DNA from: Butyricicoccus pullicaecorum
GTDB lineage: Bacteria > Bacillota > Clostridia > Oscillospirales > Butyricicoccaceae
NCBI GenBank assembly: GCA_018365995.1
Contig: JAGZIY010000008.1
Coordinates: forward strand, 19,636-83,635
Direction: 5' to 3'
DNA length: 64,000 bases
Shown here in pieces: positions 16,726-26,061 of the stretch. Position 1 is the stretch's first letter. Every line of letters starts with the position of its first letter. The notes under the pieces were generated by a model. That model made no database searches. It was not told the DNA's origin and worked only from the letters and a program-made list of their open reading frames with translations. Both the position numbers and the translations under genes were made by a program.

Positions 16726-17394
16726 TTATGTTATATCGCCCGAAAGCAGCGTGAAATGACTGCGTGAAAAATCTACCAGTCCATCTCGCTTCATTTTTCC
16801 CAGTTCTTGTGAAAGGGCGCTGCGGTCCACCGACAGATAGTCTGCAAGCTCCTGCCGATTAAACGGGATATCAAAGGTAGAGCTGCCCTGTACCTGCGCG
16901 TGATAAGATAAATATGCCAACAGTTTTTCTCTGGTCGTGCGTCTGGAAATATGATCGATTTTACGCGACAGCATCAAATTTTTCTGTGCCAATATCTGCA
17001 TCAGATTTTGAATTAGGCGCAGATGAAAAGTGCACGCCTGCCCACATACAGCCATCGCCTGTGCGATTTCCAAAAAGACGACCGTGGTATCCTCTGCCGC
17101 CAGCACACTCACAGCAACCGGCTGTCCCGGCGCGCAGGCATAGGATTCTCCAAAAATATCGCCCGCGGCAGCTTCCCCCAAAATGCTGCGGTTTCCCCAA
17201 AAATCATCGCGCAGTATCAGCACCTTTCCCCGCGCGACCATACCGACCGTGTGAACACGGTCTCCCTCCTGCCAGATGACCTCATTTTTCTGATAGCTGC
17301 GCTGTAGCGGACGCAGGCAATGCATAAGTGCTTCCATTTCCTGTGGCTCGATTCCTCGAAACAACGCATTTTTACCAAGCAAAAAATCCTGCAT
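16726..17394 (-). CDS. Crp/Fnr-family transcriptional regulator
   Basis: A 222-aa regulator. The N-terminal cyclic-nucleotide-binding-like beta-roll spans about residues 15-125 (VIWQEGDRVHTVGMVARGKV, GDIFGES), followed by a dimer helix and a C-terminal winged helix with RRTTREKLLAYL and the recognition region FNRQELADYLSVDRSALSQELGKMKRDGLVDF. It has no Fnr-like N-terminal cysteine cluster, so it is not an obvious iron-sulphur oxygen sensor. GGGAGG lies close to the ATG. Neighbours do not reveal its target. Confidence 0.9.
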   Translation of the reverse strand: MQDFLLGKNALFRGIEPQEMEALMHCLRPLQRSYQKNEVIWQEGDRVHTVGMVARGKVLILRDDFWGNRSILGEAAAGDIFGESYACAPGQPVAVSVLAAEDTTVVFLEIAQAMAVCGQACTFHLRLIQNLMQILAQKNLMLSRKIDHISRRTTREKLLAYLSYHAQVQGSSTFDIPFNRQELADYLSVDRSALSQELGKMKRDGLVDFSRSHFTLLSGDIT

Positions 17395-17458
17395 ACGCCC
17401 TCCCTTGATTCATGTCCGTATTTTCTTCAGTATACGATGATTTTTCCCCAATGTAAAG

Positions 17459-17497
17459 AGCAGTATCCGGCATACATGCCGAATACTGCTCCTTTTT
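17459..17497. terminator. Terminator between the regulator and GH20 genes
   Basis: GAGCAGTATCCGGCAT pairs with the complementary arm ending at 17491 (one mismatch) and is followed on the plus strand by CCTTTTT. It lies after the 3' end of the GH20 gene. Confidence 0.75.
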
Positions 17498-17526
17498 ATG
17501 CGCTTTTCTCCATAAATTGCTTTGTA

Positions 17527-20500
17527 TTATTTTTTCAAAAGCTGCTCAAAACGCATCAGAATGGCTGCAACCTGTGCACGTGTCGCCTGCTGCTTCGGTG
17601 CCAAAGAACCGGCTCCAGCACCCTGAATCAAGCCCTCCTGAAGCGCCCAATCCATCGCAGACTTTGCCCAATCACTGACCTGTGCTCCATCTTGGAAGCC
17701 TGCGCTTGCATTTCCAGAACTCTTGGGCTGTCCTGCGAACTTATACAAAGTAACCGCCAACTGTTCTCTTGTAATATTGGCATTTGGTGCAAATTTACTC
17801 TCACCAACACCCAGAACCAAATTGATATGAGATGCCCATGCGACAGCCTTCTCAAAATAGGAATTTGCAGGTACATCTGTGAAGGCATTGCTGCCGGCAG
17901 GTGTCGGTGTGCCGCTCAAACGATGCAGTACGGTAACCAGCATACCGCGTGTCATCGCAGTATCCGGCGCAAAAGATTTTTCCGAGACGCCACTAAACAA
18001 GTGATTGGTAACCGCCCATGCAATCGCGTCCTGTCCCCAATGCCCACTGACATCGGTAAACGGCTTGATGGTCTCTGGATTTGCCGGAACGGTCGGCGCA
18101 ATTGGCGCTACTGGTGTAATCCCAGTTTCCGGCTTGTCCTGCTCAGTTGGCTTTTCTTCAGGCTTTTCCTCCGGTTTTTTATCCGGCTTGTCACTGCCGC
18201 CATTGGGTCTGCGCTCTCTCCAGCTTGCATACAGGTCAAGATTAGACTTGACCGGTGTTCCAAATTCATACGGCGTTTTGCAATCGAAATCTGTATACCA
18301 GCCTTGGAATGTATATCCGGTCTTTGATGGCTCCTCCGGCTCAGTTACCCAGCCGCCATCAGGAATCTGTACGGTTTCCGTACGGTCTCCATCGATATGG
18401 AATACCACACTGTGCCTGCCGGAATCGGTAATATCATATGTCGTTCTTACCTCGCCTTTGCATCGTCCCGTGCCGGTTATGATTACGGTTCCGGTTCCTG
18501 CTGCGGTATGATTCTCATAGGACAAGGTGTAATCACGGCCCTCCCGCAGCTCAGCTCCGTTATCTTTAAGCTTTACTATCGGCTTTGGTGTAGCCTGTCC
18601 ATTTACCAGCGGGTAGCTTGTCTGCGGCAGCTTAATGTCTGTCCCATTCGTCAAATCTATGGGTTTGCACACACGTACTTCTGCCGCTGAAACAAACTTC
18701 GTTTCACTGTCTGACAGCGTTTCCAGACCAATCAGACGCACATACTGTGCAGTAACTGCATCAAAGGTTGCAATCTTCCAGTCCGGAGACGTGCTCCATG
18801 TACCAGCTGCAACGTCCGTCCATGGGTCGGTCTCATTTTCCTTAACCTGAATCTTATAGCCCTTGATAATTCCGTTCACGCCCTGTTTGCGCGGCAGATA
18901 ACGCAGTGCATTGATTTCTGTCGGCTGATCAAGTTTCAGTTCCAACCATGCATTCTCATCTGTGCAGGATTCGCCCCACTTGGTGTGCCACATGGTTTCG
19001 GGATCTCCGTCGATTGCCAGATTTGCCTCACCATCATTTGGCTGAACGCTGCCGGCTGTTGCTGTCATCTCACTGCGCGGAACATCATATTTATCACTCT
19101 GTGACAGGTCAATCCCGTTGTCCGCATTTCTGACAGACACATCATCAATCTGTCCCACAAACGCGTTTGTCTTACTGCCAATTCGTGCAATCGGCATTAC
19201 AAAGGAGGAATGTGTGATTCCCGTCTTGCCGATAAAACGGGTATTGGAACTTGCGTCCGACAGGAAAGAACCAACTGCGCTTACCGGCTCGCTGCCATTA
19301 ACAGAAAGTGTGGTATTGCCATCGGTATTGTGCAGCGTCAAGGTTACCCATTCCTCCATTGGGAGGTCGATATCGAATACATAATCGTAGAGTTCCCTCG
19401 AAAAGCCAAGTTTCCATCTGCTGGGATAGTCCTTATCCTGAATCGCCTTGATTGTATATTCATCATAGGCATGATCTGCCTCAAACAAAATCTGCTCATC
19501 TGGTCCGCCGGCGCTTTTCTTCACACGGAATGTGAGTTCGGTATCCCAGCCCAGCTTATCGAGCCCGCCGCCGACCTCAGCATAGCTTTCGCCGCCGTTC
19601 AGATGCAATCCGCTTTCTCTGATTTCTGCATTATGCAGCGTCAAATCTCGACCATTGCCCGAGGAATCCTGCACACCATCAAAATCATAGCGCACTGTTT
19701 CCGTGGTGCCCTGCTTGTTTTCGACTTCGAACAACGGATTGCTGTTTGGTGCCATGCCAATGGTCTCTGCGTCCTGCTTCATCTCTTCAAAGGTACGGTC
19801 CAGTTCACCAGCCTCACCCCACATCTTGACACTCAGCGGAACCAGCGCATCATAAAAGCGTACAAATGTATCAACCTCATCAATACCGGCTGCACGGGTA
19901 TCAATATTGTCCTGCCAAATCGCGAAGGCTGCGCCCAACATCTGGTCGGAACCCGCGGGAATGATGGTGCCGCCCATATTGTTCGGCGTCCATGTCTCAT
20001 ACAGGTTCTTCGCATTGAGATAGTCACCATATCCGCCCTTGTTGCCCTTACCATTTGGCACCATATAGAGCGCACCATCGACCGTATTGATTAGGTCAAA
20101 TCCATTTTTATACATCTGCTGCGGATTTGCCCAGCCAGTATTCCAGATATTCATCTGTACGCCGTCTGCTTCTTCCGGAGTCACCTCAATGGTATCACTG
20201 TTCATCTGTGTGAGGCTGCCCCAAATACGCAATGTACGGTTCTTGTCCTTCATATACGCAATCATTTGCTTTACAAATGTTCGGTAAGCATCATGACTGT
20301 CATAGAATTCATCAGCGCCGATATGTACCGTACTCTCCGGCGCAAAGGTGTTGTCGTCCAGATAATTGTCATATACCGTCTTGACAAAATCAATATTTTC
20401 CTGTTTGGAAATGTCGATATGATCAATCCACGGTCTCTTGTTCTGTCCCTTTATCAGCGCGGTTTCGGGGAATGTTTGGGTCAGCGGCAGGGCATGTGCC

Positions 20501-22704
20501 GGCACGTCCAACTCAGGCACGATATTGATACCGAGCGCCGCAGACTCGTCCACAAAGTCGCGGAACTCCTGCTTGCTGTAATGATAATCCTTAGAGGCTG
20601 GTGTTTTTCCATCTTCGCCGGGGGTGTACTCCAAACGGTATCCAGAGTATGCTTCCCATGCCTTATTGGGCCAGCCCTCCTCGTCGGTACTGTCTACATA
20701 ATCCTCCATGAAAATCAGGTTGTCGCTCAAATGCACATGGAAGTCATTGAGTTTGAACCATGACATGTTCTTGACGACCTCTTGCAGCATGTCCATGGAG
20801 AACGGTTTACGTCCCACGTCCATCAGGAATCCACGCAGCTTAAACTCTGGATAGTCTCTTGCCGTACCCTGTGCAATGGTGCGCGCATCTCCGCTCAGCA
20901 TGAGCGCCTGAAGTACTGAGCGTGTACCCCAATAAATGCCCACTTTATCCGTAGCCTTGAGTTCTACCTGCTCGGTTACCGTCATCTGATAGGTTTCTTT
21001 ATCAAAGCCCGGCAAATCCGATTCAAGAGACAGAACAATATCTCCTGCCTGTGCCCCATCTGAGACAATTTCCGGCTGGAAATCAAACAATGCCTGTATG
21101 TCCTTTTGCAGTTCCTGTGCTACGGACTCGAGTGCCGCGTCTGTACAAACAATGCGGCTGCTCTCTGTGAGTGCAAAGGTTTTGCCCTGCTGGTCGGCGG
21201 TACTGTACCACTCGGTCAACTCTGGAATGACAGCCGGCTTTTCATTGCCTTCATTTTCTGTATGCTGACCCTTTACCTTAAAAGGAACAGTTCTTACGGC
21301 AGTATCTTTTGGGTCCTGCTGATTGACAACCTCGACATCGAGATCTACATTCATGTCTACGAGCGGCTGATAAATTGTGCCGTCCTGTCCAATGACCTGC
21401 TCATAGTTTGCAGCCACGGTAATATCGAACCCGTCCGTTGTATCATATACAAGCTTGCCGTCCTGCTCACGCGGATTGATGCTCTCTGCCACAGAGGAGG
21501 CGTCCTTGATGGTGCTCGGCTTTTCCTGATACACCTCAAACTCATACATGGCAACATTGTTCCAGCTTGTTGACGAATACTCTTCCACGCGCACGCGGAT
21601 ATGCCGCGCCTGTACAGCGTTGTCAAAGTCAATCTTTTCTACCAGATTCTCTGTCTTTTTCTTCAGTTCCTTTTGTACGTCCCACTTGTTTCCATCAGTA
21701 GAGGTTTCGATAAAATAATGCGACGCACTGGACTGTTCCCAGTAAATGACAACGCCGCCGATGGTGCGTGTCTGCCCCAAGTCATAGGTAATGGTTGGGT
21801 TTTCTACGTTTTGGTCGGTTGCCCAGCGCGAGCTTTTGCTTGTGCGGTCACCGTCACGCGCTTTGTCTGCATTAAAATCGGTGCCAGCTTCTACATTACT
21901 TTCCGTTGCAGTAACGCCTTCCTGACGTGCTAAATTCGTGCCGGCAGGAAGCGCCGCAGTGGGCTGTACCGGTGCCAATACAGCAGATTTTCCATACACG
22001 GCAAACTCCTGCACACCGACAGCAGAGTTGTTCTCTGTGGTAACAATGCACAGGCGAACATGCTGTGCCTCTACCTCCTTCTGGAACGGAATCCGCTCCT
22101 CTTTCTGTGTACTTGTGTGATGCGCCTGCACGTCCCATGCAGTTCCATTTACAGAAGTTTCTATAAAATACTCCTTGATGGTATCGGCAGACTCCCACTG
22201 TACCTGCACACCCTCCAGCGCACAGAGTCCCTGCAAATCATAGGAGAGAGAAACCTGTCCGTCCTTCGCTTCGGCTGTCCACGCAGAACCGCTTTCCCCA
22301 TCTCGTGCATGCTCTGCGTCGGAGCCTTGCGCCGTATGTGAAGCACTGACCTGTACTTCCTGCTCCTGTGCCAAATTTTTTCCTGTAAATACTGGGCTTT
22401 CCTGCTCCGGCAGCTTGGACTGCTCGTCCTGCTGTGCGGAATCCTGCGGCTTTTCTTCCTTTTCTACAGCATCTTCTGTCTTTTCGTCATCTGGTGTTTC
22501 CGATTCTGTGCTCTGTGCCAGAGTCAGTTCCATCATCGGAACCGAACTGCTGCTCTGCGCAGGGGTCAATTCTGCCATCTGGTCTGCCATCTGTGTGGAC
22601 AGCTCCTCCAAAGCATGTGCCGAAAGCGGCCCGACAGCCGGCCCAAACGTCACACTCGATGCCAGAAGCAAACAAATAGCTTTTTTATAAAAATTATGAT
22701 TCAC
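17527..22704 (-). CDS. S-layer-anchored GH20 beta-N-acetylhexosaminidase with carbohydrate-binding modules
   Basis: A 1725-aa secreted glycosidase that would release terminal GlcNAc or GalNAc (or lacto-N-biose) from host or mucin glycans. Order: signal peptide (1 to about 32); acidic linker; two F5/8 type C (CBM32-like) domains at about 95-245 and 250-390; a GH20 N-domain; the GH20 barrel with DVGRKPFSMDMLQEVV, LNDFHVHLSDN and the catalytic pair HIGADEF (D798-E799); a LamG-like domain; a third F5/8 domain; an InlB-type B-repeat (GYTFQGWYTD); a PEKP linker; and three SLH repeats from about 1545 to the end, which bind wall polymers. The GTG at 22704 is preferred because GAGGTGATC pairs with 16S rRNA just before it; a GTG at 22713 is the alternative. 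Confidence 0.93.
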   Translation of the reverse strand: MNHNFYKKAICLLLASSVTFGPAVGPLSAHALEELSTQMADQMAELTPAQSSSSVPMMELTLAQSTESETPDDEKTEDAVEKEEKPQDSAQQDEQSKLPEQESPVFTGKNLAQEQEVQVSASHTAQGSDAEHARDGESGSAWTAEAKDGQVSLSYDLQGLCALEGVQVQWESADTIKEYFIETSVNGTAWDVQAHHTSTQKEERIPFQKEVEAQHVRLCIVTTENNSAVGVQEFAVYGKSAVLAPVQPTAALPAGTNLARQEGVTATESNVEAGTDFNADKARDGDRTSKSSRWATDQNVENPTITYDLGQTRTIGGVVIYWEQSSASHYFIETSTDGNKWDVQKELKKKTENLVEKIDFDNAVQARHIRVRVEEYSSTSWNNVAMYEFEVYQEKPSTIKDASSVAESINPREQDGKLVYDTTDGFDITVAANYEQVIGQDGTIYQPLVDMNVDLDVEVVNQQDPKDTAVRTVPFKVKGQHTENEGNEKPAVIPELTEWYSTADQQGKTFALTESSRIVCTDAALESVAQELQKDIQALFDFQPEIVSDGAQAGDIVLSLESDLPGFDKETYQMTVTEQVELKATDKVGIYWGTRSVLQALMLSGDARTIAQGTARDYPEFKLRGFLMDVGRKPFSMDMLQEVVKNMSWFKLNDFHVHLSDNLIFMEDYVDSTDEEGWPNKAWEAYSGYRLEYTPGEDGKTPASKDYHYSKQEFRDFVDESAALGINIVPELDVPAHALPLTQTFPETALIKGQNKRPWIDHIDISKQENIDFVKTVYDNYLDDNTFAPESTVHIGADEFYDSHDAYRTFVKQMIAYMKDKNRTLRIWGSLTQMNSDTIEVTPEEADGVQMNIWNTGWANPQQMYKNGFDLINTVDGALYMVPNGKGNKGGYGDYLNAKNLYETWTPNNMGGTIIPAGSDQMLGAAFAIWQDNIDTRAAGIDEVDTFVRFYDALVPLSVKMWGEAGELDRTFEEMKQDAETIGMAPNSNPLFEVENKQGTTETVRYDFDGVQDSSGNGRDLTLHNAEIRESGLHLNGGESYAEVGGGLDKLGWDTELTFRVKKSAGGPDEQILFEADHAYDEYTIKAIQDKDYPSRWKLGFSRELYDYVFDIDLPMEEWVTLTLHNTDGNTTLSVNGSEPVSAVGSFLSDASSNTRFIGKTGITHSSFVMPIARIGSKTNAFVGQIDDVSVRNADNGIDLSQSDKYDVPRSEMTATAGSVQPNDGEANLAIDGDPETMWHTKWGESCTDENAWLELKLDQPTEINALRYLPRKQGVNGIIKGYKIQVKENETDPWTDVAAGTWSTSPDWKIATFDAVTAQYVRLIGLETLSDSETKFVSAAEVRVCKPIDLTNGTDIKLPQTSYPLVNGQATPKPIVKLKDNGAELREGRDYTLSYENHTAAGTGTVIITGTGRCKGEVRTTYDITDSGRHSVVFHIDGDRTETVQIPDGGWVTEPEEPSKTGYTFQGWYTDFDCKTPYEFGTPVKSNLDLYASWRERRPNGGSDKPDKKPEEKPEEKPTEQDKPETGITPVAPIAPTVPANPETIKPFTDVSGHWGQDAIAWAVTNHLFSGVSEKSFAPDTAMTRGMLVTVLHRLSGTPTPAGSNAFTDVPANSYFEKAVAWASHINLVLGVGESKFAPNANITREQLAVTLYKFAGQPKSSGNASAGFQDGAQVSDWAKSAMDWALQEGLIQGAGAGSLAPKQQATRAQVAAILMRFEQLLKK

Positions 22705-22960
22705 CCAGATCACCTCATCCTTTTTCTTCTGATATCATTCCGGAAAACTTCCTGTTCCTACAAATTTATTATAGGAATTTGTACCTATTTTTTCCACTTC
22801 TATTTTTATCAATTTTTTACTGTATTTTTTATACACATTGCCTGTACATTCCGTAACTCCACAAGCATTTCACACAAATCCTCCCTAAATTATCCAGATT
22901 TATATAATTTTTCTGCCGTTCTCCAAAAACGGACAGAATACGAAGAAAAATTTTACCAGT

Positions 22961-23007
22961 GAAAAAAATACGCTCCCTGCCATACCCAATGGATACAGCA
23001 GAGAGCG
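22961..23007 (-). terminator. Terminator of the MATE gene
   Basis: Minus strand CGCTCTCTGC and the arm GCAGGGAGCG pair with one mismatch and are followed by TATTTTTTT. The rest of 22705-22960 is AT-rich and holds a TATAAT (22768-22773, minus) that may serve the GH20 gene, without a clear -35. Confidence 0.7.
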
Positions 23008-23034
23008 GTCAAAATGCAAATTCCGGTGATACAC

Positions 23035-24381
23035 TTATTCCTTTGTATATCTTCCATATGGATAGACCTTTCGGTATCGAATGATACAGAACACCGATAC
23101 ACAAAGCGCAAGGGTTTCTGCCACAGGCGCTGCACACCAAACACCTGTCACACCAAAGAGTGCCGCCATTGTCAGGATACTTCCGGCAAGGAACACAAGG
23201 GTACGCAAAAAGGACAGGATTGCAGAAACACGTCCATTTCCAAACGCGGTAAAGAGTGCGGATGCAAACAGATTGGTTCCTTTCATCAGATAACTCAGTC
23301 CATAATATCCCATACCAGTGACTGCCAAAATATAGATGGGACTGCCCGCAGGCGCAAAAAACGCAGCCAGACGCCCACCCAGCCAGCGCGTTCCCAGCGT
23401 CATGGAAACACCGATTACCGCGCACGAAATCAGGCTCATGTAAAAAATCTTATGAATGTTCCGTGTATCTCCCTTGCCATAGTTATAGCTAATGAGCGGC
23501 GCGACCCCCATTGCATAGCCAAGGCTGATGGCAACCAGCGCAAAATCCACATAGAGCACAATGGCAACCGCAGCGACGCCCTGCTGACCGACCAGACGCA
23601 TCATGGTCACATTAAACAAAAATGTCGTAACGCTTTCCGACAGATAACTTACCATTTCAGAAGAGCCATTTGCTGCTGCCGCCACCAGCTGTCTCCAATG
23701 TTGTACGGGACGGATCAGGTGAAAGGCAGCCTGCCTGTTCCATCGGAAATAGCACAATCCAAAAACCGCCGGAATACAAAATCCAATTCCGGTTGCAATC
23801 GCCGCACCCGAAATTCCCCAATGGAATACACCCATAAAGACGCTGTCCAAAACAATATTGGTCACGCCGCTGAGGACGGTTATGCACAGTCCGAGCTGCG
23901 GCTTGCCTGCCGCGACAATGAGTGACTGAAACTGTATCTGCAAAATACTCATAGGGAGAAAACATAAAATCGGCATTGCATACTGATAGCAATACGGAAA
24001 AAGTGCTTCATTGGCACCCAAGAACAAAATTACAGGCTTGAGAAACAGCAGAAGCAGCGCACTCAGCACCAGCCCAATGCCCACCGTAACCGCAATGACA
24101 AAGGAAAATAGTTCATTTGCGCCCTTCCGGTCGCCCTCTCCCAGCTTGCGGGACACGATTGCCGTTGTACCGGTTCCGAACATGGTGCCCAATGCGACAA
24201 CAATGCTCATGAGCGGATAGACGACATTGATTGCAGAAAATGCTTCTGTCCCCACAAAGTGCGAAACCAGTACACCATCTGCCACTGTATACAGCGAGAG
24301 CACCACCATCATGATGATCGAGGGCAGGGTAAAACGCAGCAGGAATACGGGGGTGATCTCATGCTCCATGGTATGTTTCAT
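23035..24381 (-). CDS. MATE-family multidrug/metabolite exporter
   Basis: A 448-aa membrane antiporter with about twelve helices in two related halves. The N-terminal pattern FTLPSIIMMVVLSLYTVADGVLVSHFVGTEA and the second-half echo SESVTTFLFNVTMMRLVGQQGVAAVAI are typical of NorM/DinF-like MATE proteins. Such pumps use sodium or proton gradients to export cations and drugs; the substrate is unknown. AAGGAGG lies before the ATG. It is the last gene before a terminator and is separated from the unknown gene at 24423 by about 40 bases. Confidence 0.92.
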   Translation of the reverse strand: MKHTMEHEITPVFLLRFTLPSIIMMVVLSLYTVADGVLVSHFVGTEAFSAINVVYPLMSIVVALGTMFGTGTTAIVSRKLGEGDRKGANELFSFVIAVTVGIGLVLSALLLLFLKPVILFLGANEALFPYCYQYAMPILCFLPMSILQIQFQSLIVAAGKPQLGLCITVLSGVTNIVLDSVFMGVFHWGISGAAIATGIGFCIPAVFGLCYFRWNRQAAFHLIRPVQHWRQLVAAAANGSSEMVSYLSESVTTFLFNVTMMRLVGQQGVAAVAIVLYVDFALVAISLGYAMGVAPLISYNYGKGDTRNIHKIFYMSLISCAVIGVSMTLGTRWLGGRLAAFFAPAGSPIYILAVTGMGYYGLSYLMKGTNLFASALFTAFGNGRVSAILSFLRTLVFLAGSILTMAALFGVTGVWCAAPVAETLALCVSVFCIIRYRKVYPYGRYTKE

Positions 24382-24422
24382 ACAGAGAACCTCCTTTTTT
24401 TATCAGTTCTCCTATTCTACCA

Positions 24423-24914
24423 TCAAATACGCGGCTTGAAAAGCCCTGTTTTATTGCCTCGCAGAACAGCTCTGCCCTGCTCAACGGTGCATGCCGTCAG
24501 CGCAAAGGCGATGGGGCACGGCTCTGCCGGTGCAAAAGGCACCGAGACACAAACCACACCGTCACATAGGCAGCAGACCGCCTGCCCGCTGTCTATACAA
24601 GCATCGATTTTTGCATCTCCCGTGTGGAATATCACCTGTCCATTTTCACTTAAAAAGTATGTATCCGGCAGGACAGCATAGCCAGCCCCCTCCAGTTCAC
24701 TTTTCCAGACCTTGCGGCAAATATGCAGCGTGCCGCTTTCCTCCGGCTCCATCACACCAATTCGAAATGGTTCTCTGTCTGCCTGCACCCCATAAAGGCG
24801 CAGCACACAGGCAGTTTCCACCCTGCACAGGGCTTCCCATCTGACGCAGCCGGACTCCTGCTCTATCCAGACCCAGCCGACCTGTTCCCCTTTATAAAAC
24901 ACAGGACACTTCAT
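24423..24914 (-). CDS. Hypothetical beta-rich protein, 163 aa
   Basis: A soluble protein with no signal peptide. The N-terminal half is full of short alternating strands (VFYKGEQVGWVWIEQ, CVRWEALCRVE, GVMEPEESGTLHICRKV). It is rich in Cys (10 or more) for a cytosolic protein, but no metal motif is evident. I do not recognise a named family, although similar GVMxPE...L-R patterns occur in unknown Clostridia proteins. AGGGAGG lies before the ATG at 24914; an upstream in-frame start at 24950 falls inside the terminator of the preceding operon and is less likely. Confidence 0.65.
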   Translation of the reverse strand: MKCPVFYKGEQVGWVWIEQESGCVRWEALCRVETACVLRLYGVQADREPFRIGVMEPEESGTLHICRKVWKSELEGAGYAVLPDTYFLSENGQVIFHTGDAKIDACIDSGQAVCCLCDGVVCVSVPFAPAEPCPIAFALTACTVEQGRAVLRGNKTGLFKPRI

Positions 24915-24939
24915 ACGCCGCCTCCCTTGTGCGCAAAAG

Positions 24940-24969
24940 AAAACGCGCATCTACTATTTATAGATACGC
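24940..24969 (-). terminator. Terminator of the gerS-like/alr/mazF operon
   Basis: Minus strand GCGTATCTA pairs with TAGATGCGC (one mismatch) and is followed by GTTTTCTTTT. Confidence 0.7.
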
Positions 24970-24990
24970 ATTCTTGTTGATTTTATGCAG

Positions 24991-25584
24991 TTATCCAAGC
25001 GAATAATCTCCGGAAATGAGCACCTTAGTGCGTTCGGATGCCTGAAACCCGCTCGACTGTGTGGTTGCCGTATAGAGAGAGTAGAGCGCAAGAGGCTGTC
25101 CCTCGGTAAGTTCCCCCACCTCGGACAGGTTGACCAGTCCCTTTTCTCCGCTCTCAAAGCAGTTTGCCGCACCGCTTCGCAAAACCACCTCTGAGCCAAC
25201 TGCCAAATACACCTTCTGCCCTGCCGAAAGGGTCAGGGACTTCCACGTGCCGCTGTCTGCGGCTGTCCCATTTCCTGCCGCTGCCACACGCTTCAAAAAG
25301 GTCTCGTCCGATGCCAAGGCAGCAGCCGCCTCTGTGATTTTCCGGTCGATTTGCTGCGACAGGGCATTGATGCGCGCACTGAGCGCATTGCCTTGCTCAC
25401 CAGCAGCGGCCTCTGCTGCCTGCATAGCTTTTGGTGTCACGACTGCGTCCAGATAACTCTGTGTAATGAGCGGATCGTCTGCCGAGCCAGACGGTGCCGC
25501 AACTGCAAAATATCCCGAAACCAGCAGACACATCATAAGCACTGCGGCAATGGAAATAGTTAGCTTCTGTTCGATTGGCTTCAT
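24991..25584 (-). CDS. Membrane-anchored exported protein, unknown
   Basis: A 197-aa protein with an N-terminal signal-anchor (residues about 8-30) and an Ala-rich helical stretch (about 50-95) likely to form a coiled coil. A beta-rich C-terminal segment follows, containing LTLSAGQKVYLAVGSEVVLRSG and GEXTEGQPLALYSLY-like sequence. I have seen similar arrangements in unknown Clostridia proteins but cannot name a function. GGAG eight bases before the ATG at 25584 fixes the start; a GTG three codons earlier is possible. It begins 21 bases after mazF and is the last gene of that operon. Confidence 0.75.
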   Translation of the reverse strand: MKPIEQKLTISIAAVLMMCLLVSGYFAVAAPSGSADDPLITQSYLDAVVTPKAMQAAEAAAGEQGNALSARINALSQQIDRKITEAAAALASDETFLKRVAAAGNGTAADSGTWKSLTLSAGQKVYLAVGSEVVLRSGAANCFESGEKGLVNLSEVGELTEGQPLALYSLYTATTQSSGFQASERTKVLISGDYSLG

Positions 25585-25605
25585 CGAATTCACTCCGTTC
25601 TCTTT

Positions 25606-25971
25606 CTATCCTTGTACTGAGCCCCCCAGACCGAAACTGACCGCGATTGCCTGATCGATCTGCCGCATATGGTCTGCATCGAGTGTGCCCATCTTTTCAC
25701 GCAGCCGCTTTTTGTCCAGCGTGCGGATCTGCTCCATAAGCACGACAGAATCCTTGGTAAGACCAAAATTCTTAGCACCCAGCGTAATGTGCGTCGGCAT
25801 TTTGGCTTTGTTTACCTGAGAGGTGATGGCAGCCGCAATAACGGTTGGGCTGTGGCGGTTTCCAACATCATTCTGAACAATAAGTACCGGTCGAATCCCA
25901 CCCTGCTCACTGCCAACCACTGGACTCAGGTCTGCATAATAAATATCGCCGCGTTTGATCTTATGTTCCAT
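25606..25971 (-). CDS. ndoA: MazF/NdoA-family endoribonuclease toxin, no adjacent antitoxin
   Basis: A 121-aa sequence-specific mRNA interferase of the PemK/MazF/NdoA family. Motifs GDIYYADLSPVVGSEQGGIRPVLIVQND, the VIAAAITSQ strand and DSVVLMEQIRTLDKKRL match NdoA closely, including the conserved Arg and Thr/Ser active-site region. AGGAGG lies before the ATG. In Bacillus subtilis the order is alr-ndoAI-ndoA, with the antitoxin between. Here only 90 bases separate alr from the toxin and no frame for an antitoxin is present, so it is either solitary or controlled by a distant partner. Confidence 0.93.
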   Translation of the reverse strand: MEHKIKRGDIYYADLSPVVGSEQGGIRPVLIVQNDVGNRHSPTVIAAAITSQVNKAKMPTHITLGAKNFGLTKDSVVLMEQIRTLDKKRLREKMGTLDADHMRQIDQAIAVSFGLGGSVQG

Positions 25972-26061
25972 GTGATACCTCCTGCGTTTTCCATAGGAAT
26001 GTTACAGTCCTATTTTCCCCATATTGAGGCGAGATATAACCGCAGAGAGGTAAAAATTTTT

